From contig NZ_PYLP01000003.1 of the NCBI RefSeq assembly GCF_003024675.1, positions 124,301 through 188,300 of the forward strand: 64,000 bases of DNA, given 5' to 3'. Under the pieces are notes generated by a model. The model did no database searches and was not told the origin of the DNA. It was given only the letters and a program-made list of their open reading frames with translations. Shown here in pieces: positions 34,285-42,016 of the stretch. Source of the DNA: Faecalibacillus faecis (GTDB lineage: Bacteria; Bacillota_I; Bacilli_A; Erysipelotrichales; Coprobacillaceae). Both the position numbers and the translations under genes were made by a program. The first letter of the stretch is position 1, and every line of letters begins with the position of its first letter.

Positions 34285-34815
34285 CTATTTTGTTGTAGCT
34301 TTAAAAAGTCGTTCTGTACCGCTAATTTCAGCTAAGACAATATCCGTCATACGTTGTAGATTGGCAACATGATATGGATTAACTTGTTTTTCCCATTCTT
34401 CTGTATGTTGTTTTTGAATACCAGCAAGATATTCTTGTAAAACGGTCATACGCTGTTCTAACAGCGTCTTTTGTTCTTTTTCTGGTAAACAATCAAGGAA
34501 AAATGCTGTGATAGAAAAAATATTCGTATCATAATCGAACTTCAAAAAAGAAGTTCGCAAAGTCTCCAAAAATACTGCTTTTCCTTGTTCCGTGATTGAA
34601 TAAACAGTTTTATCGGGCATATTACCGTCCTTCTGTATTTCACCAACGAGATATTGCTTTTTCTCTAGAGTTTTAATTGTGGCATATACAGTAGACGTTC
34701 CAATATTGAACCAATACTTGATATTCATGTAGTCTAAAGTTTTAACAATTTCATAGGCATTAAGTGGTTGGTGAGTAATAAGCCCTAAAAGCATAGTAGC
34801 TGATTTTGATAACAT
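34285..34815 (-). CDS. PadR-family transcriptional regulator
   Basis: A 176-residue regulator with the PadR winged helix (AYEIVKTLDYMNIKYWFNI, STVYATIKTLEKKQYLVG) and the C-terminal dimerisation helices of the Vir-type subfamily. I place the start at 34815 (MLSKSATML) because AAGGAGTG lies seven bases before it; a longer frame to 34842 lacks a site. It is divergent from the AbrB-like gene and faces a palindrome that overlaps that gene's promoter, so it probably represses it. Confidence 0.85.
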   Translation of the reverse strand: MLSKSATMLLGLITHQPLNAYEIVKTLDYMNIKYWFNIGTSTVYATIKTLEKKQYLVGEIQKDGNMPDKTVYSITEQGKAVFLETLRTSFLKFDYDTNIFSITAFFLDCLPEKEQKTLLEQRMTVLQEYLAGIQKQHTEEWEKQVNPYHVANLQRMTDIVLAEISGTERLFKATTK

Positions 34816-34829
34816 ATATTTCACACTCC

Positions 34830-34871
34830 TTGACAAATACAATGATTTAAGCTACTCTATATATAGAGTAG
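34830..34871 (+). promoter_or_regulatory. promoter with overlapping PadR-type operator
   Basis: Rightward promoter TTGACA (34830-34835), 17 bp, TACTCT (34853-34858). The -10 lies inside a perfect 20-bp palindrome CTACTCTATATATAGAGTAG (34852-34871), a plausible operator for the divergent PadR regulator. Confidence 0.65.
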
Positions 34872-34942
34872 TATTATATTATATTACTCTAGCTTAATTA
34901 TAACACGAATATCTGGAAAATGAAAGAGAAAGGAGTGTGCTT

Positions 34943-35410
34943 ATGCCACAATTAAATAAAGGTGGAAAATTCGTATTTGGACTATCTTTGATACATGATG
35001 ATTTAACCGTTCAATTTCCAACGCAAGCACTTGAAGAATATCAAGTGCTCAATGATGATAAAATCATTATTTTTACAGGAAGTAAGGTTACGGGTGGGTT
35101 TTGCGTAACGACATATCCTCTATTATCTACGTCAAAATTAAGTCATATTTTACATGAGTGTCCACAGTTAGAAAAACAGTCTATTCCACAAGGAACATTG
35201 GTTACATATAAAGGACGAAAATATGCGTGGCTTCCTCTAAAGGAAAATGGTAGTATTCAATTTACATTACAACTATTAGAACAGTTGAATCTTGATATAG
35301 GAAATGAATTGTTGTGTATTAGAAGTAGCGATATTGCATTTACAATGGGGGCGAAAGGTCCACTTCTTGAAAAAGCTCATAACTATAATGGAAATATTGA
35401 ACGATATTAG
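34943..35410 (+). CDS. AbrB-like domain protein of unknown function
   Basis: A 155-residue protein whose first ~55 residues (PQLNKGGKFVFGLS, then PTQALEEYQVLNDDKIIIFT) look like a swapped-hairpin AbrB/SpoVT strand pair; the C-terminal two thirds are not recognised. ATG 34943 is chosen because AAAGGAG precedes it at normal distance; a GTG at 34937 overlaps the site. It is under the PadR-type operator and is AT-rich compared with the transfer genes. Confidence 0.6.
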   Translation: MPQLNKGGKFVFGLSLIHDDLTVQFPTQALEEYQVLNDDKIIIFTGSKVTGGFCVTTYPLLSTSKLSHILHECPQLEKQSIPQGTLVTYKGRKYAWLPLKENGSIQFTLQLLEQLNLDIGNELLCIRSSDIAFTMGAKGPLLEKAHNYNGNIERY

Positions 35411-35427
35411 CGGGAAGGGATTTACTT

Positions 35428-35496
35428 ATGACAGATTATAAAAGTTATACAGTATCGAAAAATAAATCCAGTTATTTAGTGATGGCTAGAAAATAA
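35428..35496 (+). CDS. 22-residue ORF, possibly a truncated gene
   Basis: ATG 35428 is preceded by GGGAAGGGA at good spacing and encodes [20 protein letters not shown] then RK. The short product may be a leader peptide or the remains of a longer protein cut off by the TAA. No family recognised. Confidence 0.3.
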   Translation: MTDYKSYTVSKNKSSYLVMARK

Positions 35497-35515
35497 GATT
35501 ACATGGGGGTATTAC

Positions 35516-35740
35516 ATGATAGGACTAAAAAAAGGAGATATGAAAAAAATCTTAAAGGCTGGTGCAAAGGCAAGCGGTGTCTCTGTATCGGAATTAAGGG
35601 AAAATATACAGGTTACTATTGATGAAGCCATGAACAGTACAGACCCAGAGGTACAGGCGAATTTCAAAAAGCTGTTTGGAAATAAGCGTCCCACGCCAGA
35701 GGAATATATCTATAAAATTACAAAGGAAATAAAACTTTAA
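35516..35740 (+). CDS. small helical protein
   Basis: A 74-residue protein, predicted helical, with [20 protein letters not shown] and a C-terminal [15 protein letters not shown]. The pattern resembles short proteins that databases sometimes link to the Spo0A C-terminal domain, but I cannot confirm this. It lies between the AbrB-like gene and the LytTR regulator. Confidence 0.5.
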   Translation: MIGLKKGDMKKILKAGAKASGVSVSELRENIQVTIDEAMNSTDPEVQANFKKLFGNKRPTPEEYIYKITKEIKL

Positions 35741-35857
35741 TTGAATAAAGTGGAATGTGGGTATTTTACATACTGTTAAGGGTATTTGAACTTAAAGTGC
35801 TTGCGACTGTTTTGGAGAAATATTAAACTTCTATTAAAGTACATGGAGGAAAGCATA

Positions 35858-36307
35858 TTGAAACTGCAACTATTGGAAAAAAAAGATTTGGCTGAACCGG
35901 AAATAGATATACGATATTCAAGTATGACCCAACCTTTAAATCGGATTGTTCAATATATCCGTCAACAAGAATATCTTATACAAGGAATTTTTGAAAAAAA
36001 GCTGTATCAGATACCATTAAATGAAGTCTTGTATTTTGAAACTGTTGATAAAAAAACATTTATGTACACTCAACAAAAAATATTTGAATGTAAAAAGACA
36101 CTTTCTGCTATTGAACAAGATTTAATAAGGTCAAATGTTGTAAGGATAAGCAAAACAGCCTTATTGAATATTTCTTGTCTGGTCTGTGTTAAACCTTACC
36201 CTAACCACAGATTATTGGCAGAACTTAACAATGAAGAAAATCTAATTGTTTCAAGAAAATATATTCCTATTCTAAGAGATAAGATAAGGAGTGGCTATTA
36301 TGAATAA
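35858..36307 (+). CDS. LytTR-domain DNA-binding regulator
   Basis: A 149-residue single-domain LytTR regulator (about residues 50-145: LYQIPLNEVLYFETVDKKTF, CKKTLSAIEQDL, RISKTALLNI, ...LIVSRKY). The start is TTG 35858 behind GGAGGAAAG; the frame upstream has no ribosome site. It overlaps a DUF3021 membrane protein gene, the usual partner of stand-alone LytTR regulators, where the membrane protein is thought to control the regulator. Confidence 0.8.
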   Translation: MKLQLLEKKDLAEPEIDIRYSSMTQPLNRIVQYIRQQEYLIQGIFEKKLYQIPLNEVLYFETVDKKTFMYTQQKIFECKKTLSAIEQDLIRSNVVRISKTALLNISCLVCVKPYPNHRLLAELNNEENLIVSRKYIPILRDKIRSGYYE

Positions 36308-36713
36308 ATTTTTAAGGACATATCTTCCTGCATTTTCTATGGCATTTACATTTATTATTTTGTATGCAACGATAAGCAATATTATAGCAGGATATTCTAA
36401 AGACAGATTTTGTTTCTTTATTTTGCAGGTGTTTGTTTATCTTATGGTGTCAGTGATTGTCGATTGGATTCTATCATTTATAGATTTTAGCAAATATATA
36501 TATCACTTTATTGCTGAAATGATTATATTATATCCAATAACCATTGGTGTGGCATTTATAGGTAAATGGTTTGCGTTTAGTGCAATTAACATTACATGGT
36601 ATTCATGTGTCTATATTTTAATTATGATAGCTATTCATTGCTATTTTTATCATATTTCCAAAAGACAAGCTGATGAAATAAACAAATTTTTAAAATTAAG
36701 GAATAAGAGGTAA
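36300..36713 (+). CDS. DUF3021 membrane protein, LytTR partner
   Basis: A 137-residue protein with four membrane helices (about residues 8-30, 38-58, 67-87 and 95-118) and a charged C-terminus. Size and position directly after a LytTR gene fit the DUF3021 family. ATG 36300 has AAGGAG at 36286-36291. It overlaps the LytTR stop by 8 nt. Confidence 0.78.
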   Translation: MNKFLRTYLPAFSMAFTFIILYATISNIIAGYSKDRFCFFILQVFVYLMVSVIVDWILSFIDFSKYIYHFIAEMIILYPITIGVAFIGKWFAFSAINITWYSCVYILIMIAIHCYFYHISKRQADEINKFLKLRNKR

Positions 36714-36718
36714 TAGTA

Positions 36719-37330
36719 ATGGGCGATATGACAAAATTTAATAGTGCTATTGAATATTATATATTTAATGTGTTGCTAATGTGTTTACTTATTTCCGAAA
36801 TATTTATTTTCTTTTATACACGTTCAAAGCAAAATAGAACTGAAAAAATTGACACTAGAGATTTAGGAACGAAATGGTTGTTATATTTAAATTTTGTATT
36901 TTGTTTGATAATTAGTTTTCTATGTATCAGTCAAAAAGCTCCATTTTGCATAAGAGAATTGACGTTGCCTGCTTACTTTGCAAAAATTGGTATGTTAATT
37001 ATAGCAGTCGGGATTTGTATTCGTATAAAAGCTGTTTTAACTTTAAAAAAGGCATTTACATTAAATGTTCAGATTAGTAAAGAACAACAGCTAATAACAA
37101 ATGGTATGTATAAATTTGTACGCCACCCTGCCTACACTGGAAGTATTCTGTCATTATTGGGCGTGAGTATTGCGTTAAAGAATATCCCTGCTATATTGAT
37201 AGTTGCTATTTGTAGCTTTGTTTGCTATCAAATAAGAATAAATGTTGAAGAAGCAGTTTTACAAAAATATTTTAAAGAATATAACTTATATAAAGAAAAA
37301 ACATATAAACTTTTTCCGTATATATATTAA
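36719..37330 (+). CDS. isoprenylcysteine carboxyl methyltransferase-family membrane protein
   Basis: A 203-residue protein with about five membrane helices and the ICMT/PEMT core near the C-terminus: LITNGMYKFVRHPAYTGS for SAM and substrate binding, then the E in NVEEAVLQKYF. Bacterial members methylate lipids or small membrane substrates; the target here is unknown. It closes the cargo operon that begins with the LytTR/DUF3021 pair, which probably regulates it. Confidence 0.8.
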   Translation: MGDMTKFNSAIEYYIFNVLLMCLLISEIFIFFYTRSKQNRTEKIDTRDLGTKWLLYLNFVFCLIISFLCISQKAPFCIRELTLPAYFAKIGMLIIAVGICIRIKAVLTLKKAFTLNVQISKEQQLITNGMYKFVRHPAYTGSILSLLGVSIALKNIPAILIVAICSFVCYQIRINVEEAVLQKYFKEYNLYKEKTYKLFPYIY

Positions 37331-37445
37331 AATTGCTGATGTCTTGGAGATAACTTTAGTAATGGTATTGACTAGTTATTTTTTATGAAAAAATAAAATT
37401 TGTAGAATAAATTTGTAAGATTAAGCGAATATGAGAGGAGCTTTT

Positions 37446-37631
37446 ATGAGTAATCAATCATGGGTGTTTTGCCCTATTTGTAACAATAAGACACGAACCA
37501 AAATACGGAACGATACAGAATTGATAAATTTTCCGTTATTCTGTCCGAAGTGCAAACAAGAAACTATAATCAATATGAAACGTGGAAATATAATTATCAG
37601 AGAGCCAGACGCTAAGACGCAGAGCCGATAA
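37446..37631 (+). CDS. cysteine-rich KTR domain protein
   Basis: A 61-residue zinc-ribbon-like protein with CPIC and CPKC pairs and the central NKTRTKIRNDTELINFPLFC. This small protein is common next to cargo in Tn916/Tn1549-type elements; its function is unknown. ATG 37446 follows AGAGGAGC. It is monocistronic with its own terminator. Confidence 0.8.
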   Translation: MSNQSWVFCPICNNKTRTKIRNDTELINFPLFCPKCKQETIINMKRGNIIIREPDAKTQSR

Positions 37632-37674
37632 TTTGTAAGTTATTGTAACTTATAGATTGTCGGCTCATTTTTTA
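37622..37674 (+). terminator. terminator of the KTR protein gene
   Basis: GAGCCGA (37622-37628) pairs with TCGGCTC (37660-37666) outside an inner TAAGTT/AACTTA stem, followed by ATTTTTTAATT. The left arm includes the end of the coding region. Confidence 0.8.
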
Positions 37675-37809
37675 ATTCCATGATTCTGTGTTTAGTTATG
37701 ATATAGCATGAATTAAGAAATATACAAATCGAAAATCAACAAATTTTTCAAACAGTCTCATTGCATAGGAATGACAAACAGATTATTCTTAAAGCAGGAG
37801 GTGGCAGAA

Positions 37810-38289
37810 ATGGCAAACGAAGATAAAAAAGATTTTAATGCTATGTTGCACGATAACAAGGATATGCCAAAATTTCAAATCATTACAGACCAGAAAAGCA
37901 TTGAAAAATATGGTGGAAGTAAAATGTATTTTGCTCCGCCAATTGACTATGACAGAGTAATGAAAAAAGTCCCTTATGGTAAAGTGATTACTGTTGGGAC
38001 AATACGAGAATACTTTGCGGAGTTGAGTGGTGCAGATTTTACAGAACCGATTACAGCAGGAATTTTTGTTTCTATTGTGGCATGGGCTAGTTATCAGCGT
38101 TCCGAAGATGAAACGCCTTATTGGAGAACATTAAAAGCGAACGGAGAACTGAATGCTAAATATCCAAATGGCATTGAGGCACAAAAAGAAAAATTAGAAT
38201 CAGAGGGACACACTATTATTCAAAAAGGGCGAAAAAATATACGGTACTATGTAAAGGACTATGAAACTTTTCTCTTTGATTTGAAATAG
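37810..38289 (+). CDS. MGMT-fold alkyltransferase-like protein lacking the catalytic cysteine
   Basis: A 159-residue protein with the DNA-binding domain of O6-alkylguanine methyltransferases (VPYGKVITVGTIREYFAEL; C-terminal PYWRTLKANGELNAKYPNG and GHTIIQKGRKN). The PCHRV active-site motif is absent and the protein contains no cysteine at all, so it is an alkyltransferase-like protein that could bind but not repair alkylated bases. ATG 37810 is preceded by AGGAGGTGG; an upstream frame start is not supported. Confidence 0.75.
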   Translation: MANEDKKDFNAMLHDNKDMPKFQIITDQKSIEKYGGSKMYFAPPIDYDRVMKKVPYGKVITVGTIREYFAELSGADFTEPITAGIFVSIVAWASYQRSEDETPYWRTLKANGELNAKYPNGIEAQKEKLESEGHTIIQKGRKNIRYYVKDYETFLFDLK

Positions 38290-38360
38290 GTAAGTTTTTC
38301 CTTTCATGTTCATAGGTGTTAAAGTACCTGTATAGAAAAACAGAGAAAATAAGAAGCAAA

Positions 38361-38720
38361 TTACTTCTTATTCTCTCTGCTGTTCAAGATACCGTCAATC
38401 GTACCTTGAATAATTTTTAATTCGTTATCACTCAATAAATCAAGTGACGAATCTATCTGACGGCGGGTTGTGCTTTTTTCAATATTTTTTGCTGGATAGA
38501 AATACTCGTCAACAGATATATTGAACATGGTAACTAAATCATGGAACAACTGAAAGCTAGGGTGTTTCCCGATATTTTCAATATCTGCGATATGACGTTC
38601 TCCGTAAAAGACTTTATCGCCTAAATCATTTCTGGAAAGCCCTGCTTTCTCTCTGGCTTCTCTGATTGCCAGTCCTAAAGGACGAAAATCAAAGCTGTGT
38701 GTATCTTTCTTTTTTCTCAT
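38361..38720 (-). CDS. XRE-family regulator (Tn916 Orf9)
   Basis: A 119-residue Cro/C1-type regulator (helix-turn-helix about residues 15-68: AIREAREKAGLSRNDLGDKV, FYGERHIADIENIGKHPSF) with a helical C-terminus. It is the Orf9 homologue, a leftward-transcribed repressor facing the orf7-orf8-xis-int side, which in Tn916 helps control transfer. It is transcribed against the cargo genes. Confidence 0.85.
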   Translation of the reverse strand: MRKKKDTHSFDFRPLGLAIREAREKAGLSRNDLGDKVFYGERHIADIENIGKHPSFQLFHDLVTMFNISVDEYFYPAKNIEKSTTRRQIDSSLDLLSDNELKIIQGTIDGILNSRENKK

Positions 38721-39218
38721 TTTTAATCACCTAGCATGAGTTTATACTTCATGTCATGTGATTAGAATGTGTTAAAAACTCATATTATATGCATTGTAAA
38801 TTCAAACAAAAATATTACCTCGTTCGGTAAATAAAAAAAACCGTTCTGTGGGTAATCTGTTTTATAATGTCCAAAAATATTAGGACGGTTTTGGTATAAC
38901 CAGAGCTGTCCTTTTTCTATTTTCACAGGCTTGCTCGGGTCAAGGAGCAATTTGTGATTCTAAGTAAAACAGGCAATCTATACCGACAACCGAATTTATT
39001 CCGTCTTTTTCTTAGTACATCATCAGTCCTTGAACATGAATTAAAAACTCATATATCAGATGTTTTAAAAACAGTCTATTTGTTATTGGTGCAAATAGGC
39101 TGTTTTCATATTTACAAAAATTTTTTTCAATCCTGCAACAAATCACACCTTGCCGTACAGATATGGTGCGGAAAGAGGGATACATACTTTTTACTTCATA
39201 GCGAAAGGGGGTGTGATT
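38721..39218 (+). promoter_or_regulatory. orf9-orf7 control region
   Basis: A 498-bp region without a supported gene (the rightward frame 38954-39262 has no ribosome site or recognisable content and overlaps orf7). It contains a strong hairpin: AAAACAG-t-CTATTTG (39068-39082) with CAAATAG-g-CTGTTTT (39092-39106), plus CCGTTCTGT and GGACGGTTTT segments near 38842-38900. In Tn916 this region holds the promoters of orf9 and orf7; the hairpin may be an attenuator in front of orf7. Confidence 0.5.
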
Positions 39219-39650
39219 TTGAAACCATCAGACTTCCAAAAGACAATACAGTGTCAATTTGACTGTAAGCTCAAAAAGGTTGTGAAAGGCATTGTCCGTA
39301 ATTACCGCAAGGAATTAGCCAGACGACAGGCAAAAGAAGTATCCTTTTGTGAGCTTCCAGAGATTGTTGTTGAGAAATTGATTGTATGGGACGATTACGA
39401 AAGTGAATATACAACATTCGATGTGTGCGGTACAGAAATCCGTGTACTTGACGAAGAACTTGCAGAAGCACTGAAACAGTTGCCGGAGCAGAGCCGGAAC
39501 ATTGTATTGATGTTTTTCTTCTTGGATATGAGCGATTCGGAGATAGGCGAAAAGCTGAACATCAACCGAAGTACATCATACAGGCACAGAAGAAATTCAC
39601 TTGAAGAAATCAGAAAGCAGTTAAAGGAGAAGAAAACAAATGAAGAATAA
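39219..39650 (+). CDS. sigma-70-like regulatory factor (Tn916 Orf7)
   Basis: A 143-residue protein with a C-terminal sigma region-4-like helix-turn-helix (ALKQLPEQSRNIVLMFFFLD, MSDSEIGEKLNINRSTSYRH). It is Orf7, needed with Orf8 for expression of the excision and transfer genes in Tn916. The start is TTG 39219 behind AAAGGGGG, matching the MKPSxFQ N-terminus of known Orf7; GTG 39213 overlaps the ribosome site. It overlaps orf8 by 11 nt. Confidence 0.88.
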   Translation: MKPSDFQKTIQCQFDCKLKKVVKGIVRNYRKELARRQAKEVSFCELPEIVVEKLIVWDDYESEYTTFDVCGTEIRVLDEELAEALKQLPEQSRNIVLMFFFLDMSDSEIGEKLNINRSTSYRHRRNSLEEIRKQLKEKKTNEE

Positions 39651-39879
39651 GCAACACACACTTCCATCATTTTTTCTCATATCATCAACCGTGGACGGTA
39701 ACGAAAACGCCATAGAAAAGCTGTTGCTGTTCTATGAAGCCTACATATCAAAATGCTGTTTACGCCCGTTTTACGATGAATACGGCAACGTATACATTGT
39801 GGTTGATATGGAATTAAAGGGGCGTATCAGAGAAGCCCTTTTGAAAATGATATGTGAATTTGAAATAGACGAACATTAA
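39640..39879 (+). CDS. helix-turn-helix protein (Tn916 Orf8)
   Basis: A 79-residue protein of the Orf8/HTH_16 type (ENAIEKLLLFYEAYISKCCL, DEYGNVYIVVDMELKGRI). It works with Orf7 in Tn916-like elements. Preceded by AAAGGAGAAG within orf7. Confidence 0.85.
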   Translation: MKNKQHTLPSFFLISSTVDGNENAIEKLLLFYEAYISKCCLRPFYDEYGNVYIVVDMELKGRIREALLKMICEFEIDEH

Positions 39880-40336
39880 ATAATCTTTGAGCGGAGCATG
39901 ATTTAACAAACTCCCCTCTTTCCTGTTCCGCTTTTTCTTGCCATTCTGTATCAGTCCATTTGTAAAAATGAATTGATACAGGCTGACAAGAGCCTAACAG
40001 TTCTTTGACAAGTGAATAAAGCAGTCAGATACGTTTGTGCTTGCAGTGAGCCATCAGAGGTTGTACGCCGTGACTTTTCCAATCGGGAGATAGCGATTCA
40101 TGCAATGATCTGGGAGCGACCGTTGGAAAAGTCGTTCTGCCATGACCTGCAACACAGGATAATGATACACCCGTATGACACGGTTCAGCCCACAGGAATG
40201 GGAATGGTTGAGATACCAGCGGAGCTTGCCGAAGCCGTCTGATTGCTTGTAAAAAGCACATGGTAAAGGAGAGTGATACTTTTACTGGTGTGCAGAAAAT
40301 GACGATAATACAGGTCGGTAAAAGGAGGACTGACAG
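39880..40336 (+). other. orf8-xis intergenic region with inverted repeats
   Basis: A 457-bp G+C-rich stretch. A terminator-like pairing AGCGGA (39890-39895) / TCCGCT (39927-39932) followed by TTTTC lies right after orf8. A perfect 11-bp inverted repeat, GACTTTTCCAA (40072-40082) / TTGGAAAAGTC (40123-40133), encloses a 40-nt loop. A GTG-initiated frame at 40012-40242 (76 codons) lacks a ribosome site and has no recognisable domain, so I favour a structured RNA or DNA site over a protein, without certainty. Confidence 0.4.
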
Positions 40337-40531
40337 ATGAACAAAACAAAAGAAAGACCAACCTCACAGCCGATAACGGTAAATATAGATAAATTATCTG
40401 CAATGTTATCTTGTGGTCATGCTACTGCAAGAAAGATTGGAGAACAGGCAGGAGCAAAAATTGTGATTGGACGTAGGGTTCTTTATTCGGTAGAAAAAGT
40501 TAAAAATTACCTCTCATATCTGGAAGAATAA
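40337..40531 (+). CDS. xis: excisionase (Xis)
   Basis: A 64-residue winged-helix excisionase of the Tn916 type (NIDKLSAMLSCGHATARKIG and a C-terminal SVEKVKNYL). With Int it promotes excision of the element. AAAGGAGG precedes the ATG. Integrase follows about 100 nt downstream. Confidence 0.9.
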   Translation: MNKTKERPTSQPITVNIDKLSAMLSCGHATARKIGEQAGAKIVIGRRVLYSVEKVKNYLSYLEE

Positions 40532-40635
40532 CACCCTTTTTCATTTATGTTTCTTGTGATATATGGTATAATATTTACAGACATAACCACGTCATGAGAA
40601 CAAAAAGAGGGCTATTACAGAAAGGAATGTTTCTC

Positions 40636-41853
40636 ATGGCAAATAGCAGAAAAGACCATAAAGGAAGAAAATTAAGAGAGGGCGAAAGCTGGCGTAAAGA
40701 TGGTAGATACAGTTACCGTTATACAGATATAAGAAGCGGAAAGCGTCTGACAGTATATGCAAGAGATTTACCGGAATTAAGGGAAAAGGAAAAGCAGATT
40801 GCAAAAGACTTGGAAGATAACATTTTAACGGATGGAGCAATCAAAAAACTTACTCTTAATAAATTGTTTGAAAGATATATGTCTACTAGGGAGCTGAAAG
40901 AATCCACTAGAGCAAATTATCTGAAAACATGGGAGAATCGTGTCAAAGATGAAATTGGAAACATCAAGGTTGTTCAGATTTTACCATCACACATCAAATC
41001 GTTTTACTCAAAACTTTCTAAAGCAGGATACGCATATTCTACAATAAAATTTATTAACAATATGATTTATCCGGCACTGGAAATGGCTGTTGATGATGAT
41101 ATTATCCGCAAAAATCCGGCAAAGTTTTCTATCAGTGATTATGGTAGACAGGCAGAAGAACGTATTGCCTTAACAGTTTTACAACAGGAAAAAATGCTGG
41201 AATTTGTGAAAAATAATCAAGTATACAATACCTATTATCCAATGCTTAGAATCATGTTAGGAACAGGTGTAAGGTGCGGAGAACTGATTGGATTGACTTG
41301 GGAAGATGTAGATGGCAGAACAAAAGTGGTAAGTATTGACCATCAGTTGATTTATAAAGATTTAGGAGATGGCTATAAATTCCATATTTCCACGCCAAAG
41401 ACAGATTCTGGAATCCGAACTATCCCTATGACATCAGATGTACAAAGAGCATTTGAAGAACAAAAGAAATTAAACTTCATGCTTCAAAAAGGAAAAGATG
41501 TTGAGATAGATGGTTATAAAGGATTCATTTTTATGGCGAAGTCCGGCAGACCGCTCATGCCTAATGCGATAAACAATATCTTATATAATATTGTAGACGC
41601 ATATAACAAAAAAGAAGTTCAAATTGCAAAGACTGAACATAGAAATGCTGAATTGTTACCAAAGGTATCTGCTCACATTATGCGACATACGGCTTGTACC
41701 AGAATGGCAGAAAAGAGGATAGACGTAAAAGTTCTTCAATATATTATGGGACACGCCCATATAGATGTAACAATGGACGTATATAACCATGTAAGTGAGA
41801 TGTCCAGAATTGAGAGTGAAATCACAAGGCTGGAAAGCGTAGCAATTAGCTGA
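40636..41853 (+). CDS. int: tyrosine integrase (Int), Tn916 family
   Basis: A 405-residue tyrosine recombinase: N-terminal arm-binding domain (HKGRKLREGESWRKDGRYSY), core-binding SAM-like domain (about 75-160) and catalytic domain with Arg in GTGVRCGELIGL, HxxR in HIMRHTACTRMAE, His in MGHAHIDVT and the nucleophile Tyr in DVYNHV. ATG 40636 behind AAAGGAATG gives the usual N-terminus. The stop codon overlaps a GACACCAA/TTGGTGTC hairpin that is also the first arm-type site. Confidence 0.95.
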   Translation: MANSRKDHKGRKLREGESWRKDGRYSYRYTDIRSGKRLTVYARDLPELREKEKQIAKDLEDNILTDGAIKKLTLNKLFERYMSTRELKESTRANYLKTWENRVKDEIGNIKVVQILPSHIKSFYSKLSKAGYAYSTIKFINNMIYPALEMAVDDDIIRKNPAKFSISDYGRQAEERIALTVLQQEKMLEFVKNNQVYNTYYPMLRIMLGTGVRCGELIGLTWEDVDGRTKVVSIDHQLIYKDLGDGYKFHISTPKTDSGIRTIPMTSDVQRAFEEQKKLNFMLQKGKDVEIDGYKGFIFMAKSGRPLMPNAINNILYNIVDAYNKKEVQIAKTEHRNAELLPKVSAHIMRHTACTRMAEKRIDVKVLQYIMGHAHIDVTMDVYNHVSEMSRIESEITRLESVAIS

Positions 41854-41869
41854 CACCAAAAATAAAAAA

Positions 41870-41981
41870 TTGGTGTCAAAATGGTGTCAAATCAAGAAAA
41901 AGTGATGATTATAAGGAAGAAAAAGTGTTGCAAACCTCGTAAAATCAAGGTTTGCAAAAAAAATCTCAAATAATTAGCACT
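41870..41981 (+). other. right end (attR) of the ICE
   Basis: Two arm-type repeats TGGTGTCAAA (41871-41880 and 41883-41892), then a perfect palindrome with 10-bp arms TTGCAAACCT/AGGTTTGCAA (41928-41937, 41948-41957) around CGTAAAATCA, then AAATAATTAGCACT (41968-41981). The last motif also occurs at the left boundary and runs into the host CIRCE element. Confidence 0.6.
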
Positions 41982-42016
41982 CATCTATTGACAGTGCTAA
42001 AAGTAAGAACTATAAT
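41974..42016 (+). promoter_or_regulatory. CIRCE operator and consensus sigma-A promoter of hsp20
   Basis: TTAGCACTC-N9-CAGTGCTAA (41974-42000) matches the HrcA-binding CIRCE element with one mismatch in 18. It overlaps a perfect promoter: TTGACA (41988-41993), 17 bp, TATAAT (42011-42016). HrcA repression of the downstream small heat-shock gene is therefore expected. The ICE boundary is at the left edge of this element. Confidence 0.88.

Larger units (their letters stand above)
17838..41981 (+). mobile_element. Tn916-family integrative conjugative element, about 24 kb
   Basis: The element has the complete Tn916 backbone in canonical order: two YdcP-type genes, TcpA, oriT, MobT, Orf19, ArdA, TcpE, VirB4-like ATPase, VirB6-like protein, NlpC/P60 hydrolase, TcpC, then Orf9, Orf7, Orf8, Xis and Int. 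It has visibly higher G+C and different codon use from the host. It carries no tet(M); the slot holds a PadR/LytTR/methyltransferase cargo. Boundaries are inferred from the direct repeat AAATAATTAGCACT at 17838-17851 and 41968-41981; an alternative core is GTAAAATCAAGG at 17819-17830 and 41939-41950. Confidence 0.9.

Noticed and set aside
34285-38289. Antibiotic resistance gene in the cargo region
   Set aside because: None of the cargo proteins matches tet, erm, van, aminoglycoside or other resistance families that I can recognise.
38954-39262. A 102-codon rightward frame before orf7
   Set aside because: It lacks a ribosome site, overlaps the true orf7 frame and its translation looks random; it is better read as control region.
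40012-40242. A 76-codon GTG frame between orf8 and xis
   Set aside because: No ribosome site precedes the GTG and no domain is visible; kept only as part of an intergenic region with inverted repeats.
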